Origin: Haloplanus aerogenes
GTDB taxonomy: Archaea; Halobacteriota; Halobacteria; Halobacteriales; Haloferacaceae
Reading direction: 5' to 3'
Assembly: GCF_003856835.1 (NCBI RefSeq)
Contig: NZ_CP034145.1
Location: 496,001 to 560,000, forward strand
DNA length: 64,000 nucleotides
Shown here: positions 42,043 to 52,507 of the stretch, piece by piece
Layout of the letters: every line of letters begins with the position of its first letter
How positions within the stretch are numbered: position 1 is the stretch's first letter
Made by a program: the position numbers and the translations under genes
Notes under the pieces: model-generated
Seen by the model: only the letters and a program-made list of their open reading frames with translations
What the model was told of the DNA's origin: nothing
Database searches by the model: none

Positions 42043-43845
42043 ATGTCAGATTCGGACACACGCGACCGATCCGAGGCGCTTCGCACCCCCATCGTCGCCG
42101 TGCTGGGGCACGTCGACCACGGGAAGACCAGCCTGCTCGATAAGATTCGTGGCTCGGCGGTCAGCGAGGGCGAAGCCGGCGCCATCACCCAACACATCGG
42201 CGCGACGGCCGTCCCGCTCGACACCATCTCGGGCATCGCGGGGAGTCTCGTCGACCCGGACGACTTCGACCTGCCCGGCCTGCTGTTTATCGACACGCCC
42301 GGCCACCACTCGTTCTCGACGCTCCGTTCGCGCGGCGGCGCTCTCGCCGACATCGCCGTCCTCGTCGTCGACGTGAACGACGGATTCCAGCCCCAGACCG
42401 AGGAAGCCATCGACATCCTCAAACGCACGGGCACGCCCTTCATCGTCGCCGCAAACAAGATCGACACGACGCCCGGCTGGAACCCCCAAGATGGGGAACC
42501 TATTCAGGTCACCTACGACTCCCAGAGCGACCGCGCCCGCTCCCGTCTCGACGAGAATCTCTACGAGATCATCGGACAGCTCTCGGATTCGGGTTTCTCC
42601 GCCGATCTCTACTGGCGCGTCCAGGATTTCCAGGCCAACGTCGGCGTCGTCCCCGTCTCTGCCGTGACCGGCGAGGGCGTCCCCGACCTCCTGACCGTCC
42701 TCATGGGCCTCTCCCAGCGGTACATGAAAGACCAGATGGCCATCGACGTGGAGGGGCCCGGCGCCGGGACGGTGCTGGAGGTGAAAGAGGAGAAAGGCTT
42801 CGGCACCACCCTCGACGTGGTGATGTACGACGGGACGATCCGCGAGGGCGACGAAATCGTCGTCGGCGGGATGCACGAACCCATCGTGACCGAGGTTCGG
42901 GCGCTGCTCCAGCCGAAACCGCTCGCGGAAATTCGGACCGAAAAACGGTTCGACCGCGTGGATTCCGTCGCCGCCGCGGCCGGGGTGAAGATCGCCGCGC
43001 CAGATCTGGAGGACGCGATGGCCGGCGCGCCCGTCCGCGTGATCCGCGACCGCGACCGCGAGGCCGTCATCGCCGATGTGGAGTCCGAACTCGCGGAGAT
43101 TCAGGTCGACACCGAGGAGGAGGGCGTCGTCGTCAAGGCCGACACGCTCGGGAGTCTGGAGGCGATGGCGAACGCACTGAAGGAAGCCGAAATCCCCATC
43201 CTTCGCGCCGAAGTCGGTGACGTGGCCCCGCGGGACGTGGCCGTCGCCAGCACCGCCGCCGAAGCCGAACACCAGATCATCCTCGGGTTCAACGTCGACG
43301 TACTCCCGAACGCCGAACGGGAGTTGGAGGAGAGCGACGTGCGCCTATTCGACGACGACGTGATCTACCAACTCGTCGAGGACTACGAGACGTTCGTCGA
43401 GGAGCGCAAGCGCGCCCAGCAGGAGACGGTCCTCGACAAGATCGTCCGCCCCGCTCGCTTCCAGATCCTCCCCGATCACGTCTTCCGCCAGAACAACCCC
43501 GCCGTCGTCGGCGTCGAAGTGCTCTCGGGCACGCTGAAGAACAACACCTACGTCGGCCGGTTCGAGGGCAACGAGTTCGAGCGGGTCGGCCAACTCAGTG
43601 GGATTCAGAAGCAAGGCGACGACGTTTCGGAGGCCCGCGCCGGCGAACGCGTCAGCATCGCCATCGACGGCCCGACCGTCGGCCGACAGATCGACGAGGG
43701 CGACGAACTCTGGGTGGATCTGCCGGAGAAGCACGCGAAGATCCTCGAACAGGAACTCACCGACGAGATTCCGGCCGACGAGCTAGAGGCGCTGCAGGGC
43801 TTTCTCGACAACCACCGGCGGCGGGACCCGTTCTGGGGCAAGTAG
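42043..43845 (+). CDS. infB: Translation initiation factor IF-2 (aIF5B)
   Basis: 600 aa. GTPase motifs GHVDHGKTS (about residue 22), DTPGHHSF (about 85) and NKID (about 139), followed by domain II (GTVLEVKEEKGFG), an alpha/beta domain III and domain IV (VLSGTLKNNTYVGRF). The length is normal for archaeal aIF5B without the eukaryotic N-terminal extension. It promotes subunit joining. ATG at 42043 is used; a longer frame would read through the divergent PRC-barrel gene. Confidence 0.95.
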   Translation: MSDSDTRDRSEALRTPIVAVLGHVDHGKTSLLDKIRGSAVSEGEAGAITQHIGATAVPLDTISGIAGSLVDPDDFDLPGLLFIDTPGHHSFSTLRSRGGALADIAVLVVDVNDGFQPQTEEAIDILKRTGTPFIVAANKIDTTPGWNPQDGEPIQVTYDSQSDRARSRLDENLYEIIGQLSDSGFSADLYWRVQDFQANVGVVPVSAVTGEGVPDLLTVLMGLSQRYMKDQMAIDVEGPGAGTVLEVKEEKGFGTTLDVVMYDGTIREGDEIVVGGMHEPIVTEVRALLQPKPLAEIRTEKRFDRVDSVAAAAGVKIAAPDLEDAMAGAPVRVIRDRDREAVIADVESELAEIQVDTEEEGVVVKADTLGSLEAMANALKEAEIPILRAEVGDVAPRDVAVASTAAEAEHQIILGFNVDVLPNAERELEESDVRLFDDDVIYQLVEDYETFVEERKRAQQETVLDKIVRPARFQILPDHVFRQNNPAVVGVEVLSGTLKNNTYVGRFEGNEFERVGQLSGIQKQGDDVSEARAGERVSIAIDGPTVGRQIDEGDELWVDLPEKHAKILEQELTDEIPADELEALQGFLDNHRRRDPFWGK

Positions 43846-44002
43846 GCCGTCGCACGGCCGGACCTGTCACCGACAGTCCCTCGGCTCATATTATTCACAG
43901 CGGTTTCGAACGGGTTTCATAGACGTTGCCTCGACGTGGTCACGACGCTCGGAGAAACTTTTTAGTCCAAAAATAGACAAGTAACAAACGAGGTGAGTAC
44001 CG

Positions 44003-44233
44003 ATGAGTGTTCGAACGACCCGTAGCGACAGTATCGGCCTGCCGACGGCGACCCGGTACGACCTGTTGCTCGCCCTCCTCCCGGTGTCGTTGCTCTGCGG
44101 GGCGTTCGTGTCGGTCGTCACATCGCTCCCAGTGACGATTGCGATGGGTCTCGGGAGCCTTCCCTCCGCGTTCCTGTTCTGCTATGCGATCACGGTGGCG
44201 GCGCCGACGACCGCTACCGAGCGGTCGGCTTGA
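44003..44233 (+). CDS. Small two-helix membrane protein
   Basis: 76 aa. Two hydrophobic segments (about residues 22-43 and 47-69) follow a polar N-terminus. No family is recognised with certainty. An AT-rich promoter-like stretch (tttttagtcc, about 43959-43968) lies about 40 nt before ATG 44003. Its last 20 nt overlap the end of the convergent DUF5811-type gene. Confidence 0.65.
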   Translation: MSVRTTRSDSIGLPTATRYDLLLALLPVSLLCGAFVSVVTSLPVTIAMGLGSLPSAFLFCYAITVAAPTTATERSA

Positions 44234-44597
44234 CGCCGTCGCCGACGGCGTCCATCACCTGGAGGGCCGCACTCGCGGCCAGTCCGCGTGCGACTTCGTC
44301 GCGTTCGTCGGCGGCCAGTCCGGTCTCGATATCGTCGAGATCGGGCGTGAAGCCCGCGCTGACGGGGTGGCCCGCTGGCGGTCGGACGGCGACGGTCGCG
44401 GTCGGCCCGTTGGAGCCGTAGGATAGCTCCGATCCGACGGTGTAGCTGTCGGGCAGGTAGGATCGGGTTCGAGAAACGATCCCCGCCACGGCCTGTCGGA
44501 GGGCCCGGCGCTGATCCTGCGTAAGTTCGACATCCGTCGACGGCTGTCCCGCTTCGGTTACTCCGGGTGCGCCTCCGTACGGCGTGTTTCCATTCAT
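44214..44597 (-). CDS. DUF5811-type conserved haloarchaeal protein
   Basis: 127 aa. The order NGNTPYGGAPGVTEAG (N-terminus), QRRALRQAVAGI, YTVGSELSYGSNGPTATVAV and PPAGHPVSAGFTPDL is the DUF5811 layout. Function unknown. It is divergent from none and sits 49 bp downstream of the PAN gene on the same strand; possibly cotranscribed with PAN. ATG at 44597. Confidence 0.82.
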   Translation of the reverse strand: MNGNTPYGGAPGVTEAGQPSTDVELTQDQRRALRQAVAGIVSRTRSYLPDSYTVGSELSYGSNGPTATVAVRPPAGHPVSAGFTPDLDDIETGLAADERDEVARGLAASAALQVMDAVGDGVKPTAR

Positions 44598-44646
44598 CCG
44601 AGTCGGTATCGATACGCGGACCGCGCGTAAAAACCCGTCGGAGGCC

Positions 44647-45876
44647 CTAATATTGGTAGTCGGTGAAGGCCATCACCGGGCCGGAGTCCTCGTTGTCCTC
44701 GATCTTCTGCTTTGCGTCGCGGAAGTCCTGCATTCCCACTTCGGTGCGGCCGTCGCGGATGGCGAACATCCCGGCTTCCGTCGCCAGCGAGGCGAGGTCC
44801 GCCCCGCTGTAGCCGTCGAGATCCGTCGCCAGTTCCACGAAGTCTACGTCGTCGTCGACGTTCATATCCCGGGTGTGGATGCGGAGGATCTGTGCCCGGC
44901 CCTCGCCGTCGGGTTTGGGCACCTCGATGAGGCGGTCGAACCGGCCGGGACGCAGGATCGCCTCGTCCAGCATGTCGAAGCGGTTGGTCGCGGCCATGAT
45001 CCGGATCTCGCCGCGGTCGTCGAAGCCGTCCATCTCCGAGAGCAGTTGCATCATCGTCCGCTGGACCTCGGCGTCGCCGGAAGTCTTCGAGTCCGTCCGC
45101 TTGGCGGCGACGGCGTCGATTTCGTCGATGAAGATGACCGCTGGCTGGCGCTCCGAGGCGAGTTCGAACAGGTCGCGTACGAGCCGCGACCCCTCGCCGA
45201 TGAACTTCCGAACCAACTCGGAGCCGGCCATCTTGATGAAGGTGGCGTCGGTCTCGTTGGCGACGGCTTTCGCGAGCATCGTCTTCCCGGTCCCCGGCGG
45301 GCCGTGCAGGAGGACGCCGGACGGGGGTTCGACGCCCACCTCCTCGAACAGTTCGGGGGTCAGGAGCGGGTCCTCGACCGCCTCGCGCACCTCGCGCACC
45401 TGTTCGTCGATGCCCCCGATGTCGTCGTACGTGACCGACGGGGACTCCTCGACCTCCATCGCCTGCGCCCGGGAGTCGGTCTCGTCGTCGAGGATGGTCT
45501 GGACGCCGAAGGAGTCGTTGACGGCGACGCGGTCGCCCGCCGAGAGTTCCTTGCGGATACGCGGCGACGGCTCGGTCAGCACTTCCTGATTGTTGCCGTG
45601 CTGTTTGATGATCGTGCCTTCCTCGGTGACTTCCTCGACGGTAGCGACGTACAGCGACGAGGTTTTGAGGACTTCGTTGCGGCGCTTGAGGTGGTCGACC
45701 TCCTCCATGAGTTCCTCGCGACGCTCGTCGGTTTCGTCGAGGCGTTCGGCGAGTTCTTCGTTGACGCGGACCATGCGCTCGTAATGCTGGCGGATGGCGT
45801 CGAGACGCTCCGCCTCTGACATCTCAGGATCGAGATCGAGTCGCGGGCGGTCCGGAAGCGACGGACTCCGTGACAT
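44647..45876 (-). CDS. pan: Proteasome-activating nucleotidase (PAN)
   Basis: 409 aa AAA+ ATPase that unfolds substrates for the 20S proteasome. N-terminal coiled coil (about residues 20-70, RLDETDERREELMEEVDHL), OB domain (about 75-130), Walker A GPPGTGKT, Walker B VIFIDEID and the AAA second region of homology TNRFDMLDEAILRPGRFDR. The C-terminus is DYQY; the Tyr is not in the penultimate place of the classical HbYX motif. Length is typical. ATG at 45876. Confidence 0.95.
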   Translation of the reverse strand: MSRSPSLPDRPRLDLDPEMSEAERLDAIRQHYERMVRVNEELAERLDETDERREELMEEVDHLKRRNEVLKTSSLYVATVEEVTEEGTIIKQHGNNQEVLTEPSPRIRKELSAGDRVAVNDSFGVQTILDDETDSRAQAMEVEESPSVTYDDIGGIDEQVREVREAVEDPLLTPELFEEVGVEPPSGVLLHGPPGTGKTMLAKAVANETDATFIKMAGSELVRKFIGEGSRLVRDLFELASERQPAVIFIDEIDAVAAKRTDSKTSGDAEVQRTMMQLLSEMDGFDDRGEIRIMAATNRFDMLDEAILRPGRFDRLIEVPKPDGEGRAQILRIHTRDMNVDDDVDFVELATDLDGYSGADLASLATEAGMFAIRDGRTEVGMQDFRDAKQKIEDNEDSGPVMAFTDYQY

Positions 45877-46012
45877 TGGTTGTGCCTGCTAAGATGCGGG
45901 CATAAATGTGCCTTTGGGTCGCACCCTCTCCCGACGGCCCTTTCCGTCGTGACCGTCCCGACGCAGTGAGTCCTACCCGCGGTGTCTGACGCCGACTCCG
46001 GCCACCTCCGTC

Positions 46013-47803
46013 TCAGAGCAACGCCGCCATCTCGTCCAGATACGTCCCGTACACGTCGAGGGCGTCCTCGACGGGGCCGGCGGTCGTCATGTCGACGCCC
46101 GCCGTCCTGAGTACGTCCATGGGATACTCGCTCCCGCCCAGTTGCAGGGCCTCGCGGTAGTCCGCCGCCGCCGACTCGCCCTCCTCGCGGATGCGCTCGA
46201 CGATGGCCGTCGCCGCGCTGATGCCCGTGCTGTACTGGTAGACGTAGTAGCCGTAGTAGAAGTGTGGAATCCGCATCCACTCCCGGGCGATGCGGTCGTC
46301 GACGACCGCCGGTTCGTAGTACTGCTCTTTCAGGCCACCGTAAATGTCGTCGAAGCGGTCTGGTGTGAGCGCGCCGCCGTCCTCCACGATTTCGTGGATC
46401 TGCAACTCGAAGTCCGCGAACATGGTCTGCCGGTAGAGCGTCGAGCGGAAGCGTTCGAGATACTCGTCGAGGACGTGCCGACGGAGCCGTTCGTCCTCGA
46501 CCGTCTCCAGCAGGTGATGGGTCAACAGCGTCTCGTTGACCGTACTCGCCACCTCCGCGACGAAGATGTCGTAACTGCTGTACTGCCACGGCTGGGCCTC
46601 GTTGGTCAACTCCGAGTGCATCGAGTGCCCGAGTTCGTGCGCCAGCGTGAACATCGACGCCACGTCGTCCTGGTAGTTCATCAGGATGAACGGCTGGGTG
46701 TCGTAGGTGCCCGCGGAGAACGCGCCCGAGCGCTTGCCGCGGTTCTCGTACACGTCGACCCACCGCGAATCCAGCCCCTCGGCCATCCGTTCCTGATACT
46801 CCGTACCGAGCGGTTCGACCGCCTCGACGACGTAGTCGACCGCCTGCTCGTAGCTGATCTCTGGTGGCTCCCCCGCCGCCATCGAGGCGTAGAGGTCCCA
46901 CATCTGCAGGTCGTCGACACCGAGGGCCGTGGCCTTGAGGTCGGCGTGGCGGTGGAGGTAGTCGAGGTTGTCCTCGACCGTCTCGATCAGGGTGTCGTAC
47001 ACCTCGACCGGCACGTTCGGGCCGTCCAGCGCCGCCTCGCGGGCGGTGTCGTAGTTGCGAGCCCGGGCGAGTTTCACGTCCGCCGTCACGCTCTTTTTCA
47101 GCGACGTGCCGACACTGTTGCGCACGTCCGCCCACCGGTCGTAGAATGCCTCGTGGACTTCGCGCCGGAACTCGCGGTTCGGCCGCTTCTGGAGTTTCGT
47201 GAAGTTGCCGAGCGAGATTTCGACCGGCTCGCCCTCGGCGTCCTCGACGGTCGGGAACTCCATGTCCGCGTTCGAGAGCATGTTGTACACGTCGCTCGCG
47301 GCGTCGGTCACGTCCGAGAGGTCCGCCAGCAGTTCCTCCACCTCCTTCGAGCGCGTGTGGGGTTTCTGGCGCAACACGTCGTCGAAGTAGTGTTCGTACT
47401 CCGCGAGGCCGGGTTCGGCGTCGACGAACGCGTCCAGTTCCGACTCGTCGAGTTCCTGCAGTTCGGGTTCGACGTAGCTCGCGGCGCTCCGGGCGTCGGC
47501 CGCGAGCGACTCCGCCCGCGCCGACATGGCCTGATACTCCTGATCGCGGGTGTCCTCGCTACTCCGCAGGTTGGCGTACGTCGACACGACCGCCACGTCG
47601 CGCAACAGGTCCTCGCGGAGTTCGAGCAGTTCGAGCAGCGTCTCGGGGCTCTCCGTCACCCGCCCCTCGTAGGCTTCGAGGTCGTCGACGCGCTCGCGCA
47701 CGTCTTCGAAGGCCTGCTCCCAGTCCTCGTCACTGGTGAAGATGCTCTCCAGATCCCACTTGTCCTCGGCGTCGATGTCGCTCCGTTCGGGAACCGAACT
47801 CAT
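46013..47803 (-). CDS. pepF: Oligoendopeptidase F
   Basis: 596 aa M3B zinc peptidase. Catalytic motif HELGHSMHSE (His and Glu of HExxH) near residue 385 and a downstream Glu ligand in YDIFVAEVASTVNETLL. The C-terminal part (HFYYGYYVYQYSTGISAA) is the conserved substrate groove. It cleaves short peptides in the cytoplasm, such as products of the proteasome driven by the neighbouring PAN. ATG at 47803. Confidence 0.94.
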   Translation of the reverse strand: MSSVPERSDIDAEDKWDLESIFTSDEDWEQAFEDVRERVDDLEAYEGRVTESPETLLELLELREDLLRDVAVVSTYANLRSSEDTRDQEYQAMSARAESLAADARSAASYVEPELQELDESELDAFVDAEPGLAEYEHYFDDVLRQKPHTRSKEVEELLADLSDVTDAASDVYNMLSNADMEFPTVEDAEGEPVEISLGNFTKLQKRPNREFRREVHEAFYDRWADVRNSVGTSLKKSVTADVKLARARNYDTAREAALDGPNVPVEVYDTLIETVEDNLDYLHRHADLKATALGVDDLQMWDLYASMAAGEPPEISYEQAVDYVVEAVEPLGTEYQERMAEGLDSRWVDVYENRGKRSGAFSAGTYDTQPFILMNYQDDVASMFTLAHELGHSMHSELTNEAQPWQYSSYDIFVAEVASTVNETLLTHHLLETVEDERLRRHVLDEYLERFRSTLYRQTMFADFELQIHEIVEDGGALTPDRFDDIYGGLKEQYYEPAVVDDRIAREWMRIPHFYYGYYVYQYSTGISAATAIVERIREEGESAAADYREALQLGGSEYPMDVLRTAGVDMTTAGPVEDALDVYGTYLDEMAALL

Positions 47804-47929
47804 CGGCGGGCGTTGGATGGCGGTCGCCGTAAGGGTTCGTACTCCGCTCCGCGAACGGTGTCGGGACGGTCTTTCGCCATGTGATCACCAAACTACTTAC
47901 CGCTCCCCCGGAACGGCGTACGTACCGAG

Positions 47930-49801
47930 ATGGCCGGACCGAACTCCGACCCCACGGCTACCGACGAGTCCGGTCCCGACGAGGGGCACCACGACGACGT
48001 ACTCGCCGACCAGTTCTCCACCGACGAGGTGTACCAGCGGGTGGTCGCCGACGCCGACCACGAGGTCACCTCCGGGACGCGCGAACTGTTCTTCAGCGCG
48101 CTGGCCGCTGGCTTCGCCATCACCGTCACCTTCCTGCTGTACGCCTCGGTGACGGCGACGACCGAAACCAAGTTCGTCGGCGTCCTGCTCTACCCGCTGG
48201 GGTTCATCTACATCATCATCGGCGGCTACCAACTGTACACGGAGAACACGCTGCCGCCGGTGGCGCTGACGCTGGAGCGGCTGGTCTCGGTTCCCACCCT
48301 CTTTCGACACTGGCTGATCGTGCTCGCGGGCAACTTCCTGGGCGGCGGGCTCGGGGCGCTGGCGCTGGCTTACGGCGGCGTGTTCGACGACGCCACCGCG
48401 CAGGTGGCCATCGGCTTCGCGGAGAAGGGCATCGCCACCCCCGCCTCCGCCCTGTTCGTCAAGGCCGCCTTCGCCGGGCTGATCGTCGCCGGCGTCGTCT
48501 GGATCAACTTCGCCGCCAGAGACACCATCTCCCGGCTGATCGTCGTCTATCTGGCCTTCCTCGCCATCCCCATGGGCAACCTGTTCCACGTCGTCGTCTC
48601 CTTCACCGAGGTGGTCTATCTGGCGCTGGTCACCGGCGCCAACCCGTTGCCTGCGCTGGGTGGGTTCGTATTGCCGGTGCTGCTGGGCAACACGCTCGGC
48701 GGGATCGTGCTGGTGACGATCGTCAACTACTACCAGACCTCCGACCGGCGCCTGGAGATCGACCGCTTCCAGAACGTCCGTCGGCTCTCGCTCCGGGAGT
48801 GGTTGGTGGGTTCGCTGGCTGGTCGCTCGTACGTCCCGGTGATCGACACTGTCGAGGAGATCGTTCGCGATCCGGAAACCTACCGAATCCTGGTGCCCAT
48901 CGCCAACCCCCGGATGGAGACCGGCGTGATTCGGCTGGCCTGCCAACTGGCTAGCAGCCGTGAGAAAGGAACGGTTCACGTCGTCCACGTCGTTCAGGCT
49001 CCACGGTGGTGGTCCACGGACGACGAGAGCGGCCAGCAGGACCGGATCAGACACGAGTCCGAGCGACTTCTGGAGGACGCCCGCCGGATCGGCAGCAACT
49101 ACGATATCACGCTGGACACGTCGACCGTGGTCACGCCGCGCTCCTTCGAGGAGATTTTCACGCTCGCCCGGCGGACGAGCCCCGATCTGGTCGTGATGGA
49201 CTGGGAGCGGGAAGGGCTGTGGAGTTCGGCTCGTGCCGAGCGCCCGCTGGCTGAGCTGACCAACCGGCTGCCCTGTGATTTCCTGGTCGCCAACGACAGC
49301 GAACTCGATCCCTCGCGGATCCTGCTCCCGACCGCCGGCGGCCCCGACTCCGACCTGAACGCGGAGGTCGCCCGTGCGCTTCGGCAGGTCGCCAATGCGG
49401 AGATCGAGTTACTCCACGTCGTCGCCGACGAGGCCGACGAAGGTGCGGGCGAGGCGTTCCTCCGGGACTGGGCGGCCGAGCGCGACTTGGCGGACGCGAC
49501 GATCACCGTCGACTCCGGTGACCTCGAACCGGCAATCGCCCGCGCGGCCACCGACAGCACGATGCTCATGCTCGGGGCGACCGAACAGGGCCTGCTCTCC
49601 CGACTGGTCCAGAATTCGTTGCACCTCGACGTGATCCACGATGTGGACTGCTCGGTGTTGCTGGCGGAACGGCCGTCCGAACGGTCGATCCGCCAGCGGC
49701 TGTTCGGCTCCCCGACCCGCGAACGGCATCCCGCACGGGCGTTTCGGGACCGCGCCGAGGCGGCCGACGGCCACGAGGTCGCCGAGGCGACCGACGAGTG
49801 A
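47930..49801 (+). CDS. Formate/nitrite-transporter-type channel fused to two UspA domains
   Basis: 623 aa. Residues about 45-270 form a six-helix FNT channel of the YfdC/FocA type (VPTLFRHWLIVLAGNFLGGGLG; MGNLFHVVVSFTEVVYL with a pore-type His at 220). Residues about 318-455 and 462-580 are two universal-stress-protein domains (YRILVPIAN and SRILLPTAGG starts; MLMLGATEQG). The soluble part could regulate the channel by nucleotide or stress binding. The transported anion (formate, acetate, nitrite or similar) is unknown. ATG at 47930. Confidence 0.85.
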   Translation: MAGPNSDPTATDESGPDEGHHDDVLADQFSTDEVYQRVVADADHEVTSGTRELFFSALAAGFAITVTFLLYASVTATTETKFVGVLLYPLGFIYIIIGGYQLYTENTLPPVALTLERLVSVPTLFRHWLIVLAGNFLGGGLGALALAYGGVFDDATAQVAIGFAEKGIATPASALFVKAAFAGLIVAGVVWINFAARDTISRLIVVYLAFLAIPMGNLFHVVVSFTEVVYLALVTGANPLPALGGFVLPVLLGNTLGGIVLVTIVNYYQTSDRRLEIDRFQNVRRLSLREWLVGSLAGRSYVPVIDTVEEIVRDPETYRILVPIANPRMETGVIRLACQLASSREKGTVHVVHVVQAPRWWSTDDESGQQDRIRHESERLLEDARRIGSNYDITLDTSTVVTPRSFEEIFTLARRTSPDLVVMDWEREGLWSSARAERPLAELTNRLPCDFLVANDSELDPSRILLPTAGGPDSDLNAEVARALRQVANAEIELLHVVADEADEGAGEAFLRDWAAERDLADATITVDSGDLEPAIARAATDSTMLMLGATEQGLLSRLVQNSLHLDVIHDVDCSVLLAERPSERSIRQRLFGSPTRERHPARAFRDRAEAADGHEVAEATDE

Positions 49802-49867
49802 CTCACGTTCGGGACGATTCCCGAACGCGGAGGGAAGCTTTTCGGCCTTCCCGTCCCACGACTCGGT

Positions 49868-50704
49868 ATGGTTCGGTCCTCGCTCCCCACCGACGACTCG
49901 ACGCTCGCTCACCTCTGGGCGCTCGTGGTCGTCCTCGTCGTCGCCGGCATCGGCCTCGGTGCCGGCGTCGTCCTCGTCCTCGGTCTCTCACTCTCGTTGA
50001 CCATCGCCGGCTTCGATCCCTCGCCGTTGACCCTCCTCGTCGTCTCGCTCGTGTCGATTCAGGGGCTCGCCTTCGGCGGCGTCGCTCTCGTCTATCTCCG
50101 CCTGCGCGGGCGGTCCATCGGGAGCGTCGGCCTCCGTGTCCCCTCGGTGCGCGAGTTGCTGATCGCCGTGGGTGGGTACGCGGCCGCGTTCGTCGCCGCC
50201 ATCACCGGGGCGATCATCATCAGCGTCACCGGCGCGCCAGCCGGCGAGAATCAGGTTTCGGAGTTCGCCAGCGCCGACCCGTCCGTCCTGCTCTGGCTCG
50301 TCCCCGCCTCCTTCCTCCTCATCGGTCCCGGCGAGGAACTGCTCTTCCGGGGGATCGTGCAGGACCGGTTGCGCGAGACGTTCGACCGCGTCCCCGGCGT
50401 CGTCCTCGCCAGCGCGCTCTTCGCCGCCGTCCACTACGTCGCCCTGACCGGCGGCGCCGGCGGCCGCCTCGTCACCGTCACCATCCTCTTTTTCCCGGCA
50501 CTCGTCTTCGGCGCCGTCTACGAGTTCACCGACAACCTCGTCGTCCCCGCGCTGGTCCACGGCGCGTACAACGCGACGCTCTTTGCCCTCGCGTACCTCG
50601 CCATCCGACTCTCGGAGTCGGGAGGGTTCCCCGAAGGTGGACCGGGGGCGGGGGCCGAAACCCTCGCGCTTCTCGTCGACGGCCTCGCCGCCCTCCCCGT
50701 CTGA
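49868..50704 (+). CDS. CPBP family intramembrane metalloprotease
   Basis: 278 aa with about seven transmembrane helices. Abi/CPBP motifs: [17 protein letters not shown] (EExxxR, about residues 153-169), FAAVHYVAL and [11 protein letters not shown], supplying the Glu/His catalytic set. It cleaves or processes membrane or prenylated proteins; substrate unknown. An N-terminal 30-residue cytoplasmic extension is acidic. ATG at 49868. Confidence 0.88.
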   Translation: MVRSSLPTDDSTLAHLWALVVVLVVAGIGLGAGVVLVLGLSLSLTIAGFDPSPLTLLVVSLVSIQGLAFGGVALVYLRLRGRSIGSVGLRVPSVRELLIAVGGYAAAFVAAITGAIIISVTGAPAGENQVSEFASADPSVLLWLVPASFLLIGPGEELLFRGIVQDRLRETFDRVPGVVLASALFAAVHYVALTGGAGGRLVTVTILFFPALVFGAVYEFTDNLVVPALVHGAYNATLFALAYLAIRLSESGGFPEGGPGAGAETLALLVDGLAALPV

Positions 50705-50747
50705 GCCGGAGCGGAACCCTTACCGCCGCGGCCCCGAAAGCGGGGCT

Positions 50748-52241
50748 ATGCGCGACTGTTTCGAGGTACGGGACGACGACGCCCTCGGTCGGATCGGCGC
50801 ACTGACCGTCCCCCGTGCCGACCGGACCGTCGAGACGCCGGCCCTCCTCCCGGTCATCAACCCCAACATCCGGACGGTGTCGCCCGCCCGCCTCGAAGCC
50901 GAGTTCGGTGCCGAGATCCTCATCACCAACTCCTACATCATCCGTAGCACCGACGACCTCCGGGAGCGAGCACTCGCCGAGGGCCTGCACGAGATGCTCG
51001 ATTTCTCCGGCGCCATCGTCACCGACTCCGGCTCCTTCCAGTTGGCCGAGTACGGCGAGATCGACGTGACGACCCGCGAGATTCTGGAGTTCCAACACGC
51101 CATCGGCTCGGACGTTGGGACGCCGGTCGACGTGCCGACGCCGCCCGACGCCACCCGCGAGACGGCCGAAGCGGATCTGGCGACCACGGAGCAGGCGCTC
51201 GCGGACGCCGAGGCCGTCGACACCGGCGAGATGCTCGTCAACGCGCCGGTGCAGGGGTCGACCCACCTCGATCTCCGGGAGGACGCCGCCCGCCACGCCG
51301 ACGCCACGGATCTGGACGTGTTCCCCGTCGGCGCCGTCGTCCCCCTGATGAACGACTACCGCTACGCCGACGTGGTGGACGTGGTCGCCGCCGCGAAGCG
51401 TGGCCTCGGCGCCGACTGCCCCGTCCACCTGTTCGGCGCCGGCCACCCCATGATGTTCGCGCTCGCCGTCGCGATGGGGTGTGATCTGTTCGACTCCGCC
51501 GCCTACGCCATCTACGCCCGCGACGACCGCTACCTGACCGTCCGCGGGACGAAACACCTCGACGACCTCGACTACTTCCCCTGCGAGTGTCCGATCTGTA
51601 CGTCCCACACCCCCGACGACATCCGCGCGGCGGGAGACGAGGAACGCGAACGCCTCCTCGCCGAACACAACCTCCACGTCTCCTACGGCGAGTTGCGCCG
51701 GATCAAGGGGGCGATCCGCGAGGGCAACCTGCTCGAACTCGTGGAGACGCGCGCCCGGAGCCACCCCGCGATGCTCGACGGCTACCGCGCCCTGCTGGAT
51801 CATGCCCGCCAACTGGAGCGTCACGACCCCGCCACCAAAGGGTCGTTTTTCTACACCTCGACCGAGAGCGCGCGCCGGCCCGAGGTGGTTCGTCACCACG
51901 ACCGAATCGGCCGCCTCGACGCCCCCGACCGCCTGCTTCTGACGGAGGGCAACGCTCCTTCCGGCGACCGCTTCGACGCCGCGTGGCGGCTCCTTCCCCC
52001 CTTCGGCCCCGTTCCCCGCGCGCTCTCGGAGACGTACCCGTTCACCGCGGAACTCCCCGACCGAACCGACGCGGCCGCCTGCGAGGCCGCCGCTCGCGGC
52101 GTCGCCGCCCTCGTCGACGCCAACCCCGACACCGACGTGACCATCGCGCACGACGACTGGCCCGACTCGGCGCTCGCGCTGGTGCCCGACTCGGTCACCG
52201 TCGAACGACTCGGCGCCCGGCCGGATCGCGACGGAGCATGA
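50748..52241 (+). CDS. tgtA: tRNA-guanine(15) transglycosylase, archaeosine type
   Basis: 497 aa. It exchanges guanine-15 in the tRNA D-loop for preQ0, the first tRNA-borne step of archaeosine. Catalytic Asp in [14 protein letters not shown] (about residue 90); zinc site [10 protein letters not shown] with a following His in the HNLHVSYGE region (about 280-310). A C-terminal ~130-residue extension follows the catalytic domain but the full PUA region seen in other archaea is not obvious here. ATG 50748 is supported by the adjacent conserved sequence [13 protein letters not shown]. arcS is 1.7 kb downstream. Confidence 0.93.
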   Translation: MRDCFEVRDDDALGRIGALTVPRADRTVETPALLPVINPNIRTVSPARLEAEFGAEILITNSYIIRSTDDLRERALAEGLHEMLDFSGAIVTDSGSFQLAEYGEIDVTTREILEFQHAIGSDVGTPVDVPTPPDATRETAEADLATTEQALADAEAVDTGEMLVNAPVQGSTHLDLREDAARHADATDLDVFPVGAVVPLMNDYRYADVVDVVAAAKRGLGADCPVHLFGAGHPMMFALAVAMGCDLFDSAAYAIYARDDRYLTVRGTKHLDDLDYFPCECPICTSHTPDDIRAAGDEERERLLAEHNLHVSYGELRRIKGAIREGNLLELVETRARSHPAMLDGYRALLDHARQLERHDPATKGSFFYTSTESARRPEVVRHHDRIGRLDAPDRLLLTEGNAPSGDRFDAAWRLLPPFGPVPRALSETYPFTAELPDRTDAAACEAAARGVAALVDANPDTDVTIAHDDWPDSALALVPDSVTVERLGARPDRDGA

Positions 52242-52271
52242 TTTTTTGGTGTGTGGTACCAACTATCACAC

Positions 52272-52439
52272 ATGAATCGCCGATACTTCGTGACGGCGAC
52301 TGCGACCGCTGTGGCGATGCCCCTCGCTGGCTGTACCGGGCCGGAGGACGGTGAGGACGGCGGCGACGAGGGGGAGAACGGCGGTGGCAGCGGGCCGTAC
52401 GGGAAGGTCGACGGCCACACTCGGCCGCCGATCCCGTGA
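52272..52439 (+). CDS. Small exported lipoprotein, 55 aa
   Basis: The signal peptide MNRRYFVTATATAVAMPLAGC has Arg pairs at the start and a lipobox LAGC at residues 18-21, so it is a likely Tat- or Sec-exported lipoprotein. The mature part is only about 34 acidic Gly-rich residues. No function can be inferred. ATG 52272 follows the tgtA stop by 30 nt. Confidence 0.65.
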   Translation: MNRRYFVTATATAVAMPLAGCTGPEDGEDGGDEGENGGGSGPYGKVDGHTRPPIP

Positions 52440-52473
52440 CTCGCCACCGTCGTGGTACCACGACCCTCGGAAG

Positions 52474-52482
52474 GGTTATCCG
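52474..52482 (+). promoter_or_regulatory. TATA-like box of cspA
   Basis: ggttatccg lies about 28 nt before the cspA ATG at 52508, consistent with a leaderless transcript. Confidence 0.5.
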
Positions 52483-52507
52483 TGACCGGGGTGTACATTT
52501 GTTTGCA

